DNA from: Smittium mucronatum
Taxonomy: Eukaryota; Kickxellomycota; Harpellomycetes; Harpellales; Legeriomycetaceae
Length of the DNA stretch: 11,264 bases
Reading direction: 5' to 3'
Assembly: GCA_001953115.1 (NCBI GenBank)
Contig: LSSL01005484.1
Span: 1-11,264, forward strand
In this document: positions 9,976 to 11,264 of the stretch, piece by piece
Numbering within the stretch: the stretch's first letter is position 1
Layout: each line of letters opens with the position of its first letter
The notes under the pieces: generated by a model
Databases searched by the model: none
Seen by the model: only the letters and a program-made list of their open reading frames with translations
Told to the model about the DNA's origin: nothing
Program-made: the position numbers and the translations under genes

Positions 9976-10383
9976 TTATCCTGATATCTTCATTTTTTGC
10001 CTCTTTTTTGCCTTTGTCTTCAAGTTCTTATTGGATATTTTAAATTTATTTACTCTTTGGTTTTTATTCTTTATTTTTGCTACAAGTATCTCTTTATCAT
10101 AGTATTCTTCAAAAAAATGTGACCCTTCGTCATAATCAAAAAGTTTACATAAATTCGAATTTATAGAATTATTATGGATCCTTTTTCTAATAAAGACAAT
10201 TATTCCACCTTTATTATAGTATGGTTTCATAATTTCTCATTTAATATTCATGATCTTTCTTGAAAAATCCAATTTAACTATTCCTTCAGTCAAGAAATCT
10301 TTAAGCTCATCACATGTGTTTTTTCCGTGGTTAGCTGAATCACATATATACATACAAAAGGATGTCTTTCTTCTATCCTCTGT
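9976..10383 (-). pseudogene. gag: Gag nucleocapsid region with CCHC-type zinc knuckle
   Basis: In the minus frame divisible by 3, CMYICDSANHGKNTC gives a zinc-knuckle pattern C-x3-C-x4-H-x4-C near the start. The canonical spacing is C-x2-C-x4-H-x4-C, so one residue appears inserted. It is followed by DELKDFLTEGIVKLDF and, after an in-frame TGA at 10237-10239, by YYNKGGIIVF; a zinc knuckle followed by an 'L..G.V' stretch and a GG motif is, as I recall, typical of fungal Ty3/gypsy Gag proteins. The end is very basic (KTKAKKRQKMK), fitting RNA binding, and a stop closes the run at 9976. The role would be packaging of element RNA into particles. The frame is the same as that of the protease downstream, which suggests a fused Gag-Pol ancestor. 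Confidence 0.75.
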
Positions 10384-10531
10384 TTAAAATCATATGTTAT
10401 AACATTTCAATTTGGTGAAAATATGTCAAAATTTATGCAATTTTTTGGCTCAGAAGCTTTCAATATATCTAATTCCATTTATAGCCTAGATTCAAATTTC
10501 AAAGCTTCTTACAAAGAATTCCAATCATTAT

Positions 10532-10858
10532 TTATATTTTGTTATAATATGCCAGAATTCCCGCTTGAGGTGACGGCTCTTGAAGAGTTTTTGCTAGATA
10601 ATTTACAGTCTTATCCTCTGCAAGTTTTCCTGTATTTATTAAAATCTCAGACATTCCTTTAGATTCCCTATTATCCGCTTATATTTTTCCTGTCCCATAC
10701 GAGAGCCACAACTTTTTTAAAATAACATTTTGATATTTCACTATCTATTTTAAAAGATTAAGTATCGATAATAAGTTATATAATTTATCTCCATTTTCCA
10801 AACCTATATAAAACAGAAGATTTCATCCAAGAAGCGACTTATTTAAAGCAATACAAGG
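10532..10858 (-). pseudogene. gag: Gag middle (capsid-like) fragment, frameshifted
   Basis: After the stop at 10867 the protein-like signal moves to another minus frame (first base = 1 mod 3). A leucine-rich stretch (LYNLLSILNLLK) is followed by stops, then by an open run of about 48 codons (10678-10535, ending in TAA at 10532) containing KGMSEILINTGKLAEDK and QEPSPQAGILAYYN. I do not recognise these as a named motif. They are assigned to Gag only because they lie between the FEGTNP-like segment and the zinc knuckle, where the capsid domain should be. Stops occur at about 10822, 10747 and 10681. The stretch between 10532 and 10383 is too eroded for me to follow. Confidence 0.4.
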
Positions 10859-10866
10859 ATTTAATT

Positions 10867-11264
10867 TCAGTAAATTCTTTTTTTGTAATTTTTTTTTATT
10901 TTTGCTACAATTTTCATCTCATTGCTCAAACTAGCAGGATTAGTTCCTTCAAAAATAAGAACGTCTTCAGATTCAGGTTTCTGAAATCAAGGTGAGCGCT
11001 TGAATTCCTCAATAAAGGAAAATTTCGAGTCATCACATTCTACATTTTTGATCGTAGTAATTTTGAATTTGTCCTTGATTTAAGAGATAAGTTCAAAAAT
11101 CTCTTTATTGTTTCTGATTTGTTCCCTCCTTCAATTTCGTCATTACTTGGTTTCCCAACGAGATTGAAATTCCTTCCCAATCAAATAAAAATGTTTCTCA
11201 ATCAATTGAAACTTTTTCCCAAAATAATTACACAATTGCCCAATCTAAGACACTAAATCCCAAA
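10867..11264 (-). pseudogene. gag: Gag N-terminal part, degenerate and cut by window edge
   Basis: One minus frame (codon first base divisible by 3) carries protein-like sequence from the window edge to a TGA at 10867-10869, interrupted by several stops (for example TAA/TGA at 11140-11145 and TGA at 10987-10989). The N-terminal part is a polar, heptad-like stretch encoded by the 21-bp repeat at 11149-11263, possibly a coiled coil. Further on comes a segment with FEGTNPASLSNEMK, similar to the 'F.G.NP..W...M' motif at the start of the capsid-like region of Ty3/gypsy Gag proteins. Gag would form the virus-like particle in the cytoplasm. The identification rests on position upstream of the zinc knuckle and on that short motif; the region before the motif has no homology that I recognise. 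The start codon is not in the window. Confidence 0.6.
11149..11263 (-). repeat. Degenerate 21-bp tandem repeat in gag 5' region
   Basis: On the minus strand the motif TTGGGA (variants TTGGGC, TTGAGA) recurs at 11263, 11243, 11222, 11201, 11180 and 11158, giving spacings of 20, 21, 21, 21 and 22 bases. The second half of the better units is also alike (around TTTCAATTGA). A 21-base unit is exactly seven codons. In the Gag frame the units read as seven-residue blocks beginning I/F-G/E-K/Q, such as FGKKFQL, IEKHFYL and IGKEFQS. The first unit touches the window edge, so more copies may lie outside. The 22-base unit and 20-base unit look like later indels. Confidence 0.7.

Larger units (their letters stand above)
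6215..11264 (-). mobile_element. Decayed Ty3/gypsy-type LTR retrotransposon, internal region (gag-pol), 5' end outside window
   Basis: Read on the minus strand, conceptual translation shows a Gag zinc knuckle, aspartic protease, reverse transcriptase, RNase H and integrase in that order, the order of Ty3/gypsy elements; in Ty1/copia integrase precedes reverse transcriptase. The domains are spread over all three minus-strand frames with many stops, so this is a fossil copy. At least 5 kb of internal region is present and Gag is still running at the right edge, so the 5' LTR and primer-binding site are outside. The pol product would have copied element RNA into DNA and inserted it into the host genome. 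Homologous motifs occur over the whole length without a large internal gap, so decay was by point changes and small indels rather than big deletions. Family assignment is firm; the clade within Ty3/gypsy and the host are not. Confidence 0.93.

Noticed and set aside
10423..10662. Plus-strand open frame of 79 codons
   Set aside because: It lies opposite decayed Gag sequence. The minus strand has the protein-like signal (10678-10535), and no motif is seen in the plus translation.

Overview
The window is extremely AT-rich, eukaryotic-looking DNA with no intact gene. Its one recognisable content is a heavily decayed Ty3/gypsy-type (Metaviridae-like) LTR retrotransposon on the minus strand. It runs from beyond the right edge (11264) leftwards to about 6215, possibly with part of its 3' LTR below that. 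No bacterial-style genes, rRNA, tRNA or CRISPR array were seen. The wording of the pol motifs (SIDCAFLP and ARDDL in integrase, LRPANAVSIKNTGSIP and RLPMGAKNS in reverse transcriptase) and the zinc knuckle followed by an L..G.V stretch and a GG motif resemble, from memory, elements of fungi in the broad sense. An AT-rich fungus or microsporidian is therefore my best guess for the host. This is inference; no host gene is present to confirm it.

Layout from right to left, in the element's reading direction: Gag N-terminal half with a 21-bp repeat (11264-10867); Gag middle part (10858-10532); nucleocapsid zinc knuckle and basic tail (10383-9976); linker (9975-9811); aspartic protease with DSGSE (9810-9356); spacer (9355-9104); reverse transcriptase with FVDD (9103-8111); RNase H (8115-7566); integrase zinc-binding domain (about 7590-7199); integrase catalytic core (7208-6783); integrase C-terminal GPY/F-like module (6787-6215). 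Domain order PR-RT-RH-IN is the Ty3/gypsy order. Zinc knuckle and protease lie in one frame with no frameshift between them, so the ancestor probably encoded a single fused Gag-Pol polyprotein. The copy is dead: about a dozen or more frameshifts, many in-frame stops of all three kinds, and an apparently lost integrase glutamate.

Below pol, 4391-6214 is noncoding and somewhat less AT-biased than the far left. It holds a possible polypurine tract and a speculative 3' LTR (5305-6055). The 5' LTR and primer-binding site would lie beyond 11264, so LTR identity cannot be tested here. The left part (546-4390) is very low-complexity AT-rich DNA with a short tandem repeat, an (AATT)n microsatellite and small palindromes. 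A slightly more complex, unidentified patch lies at about 181-545.
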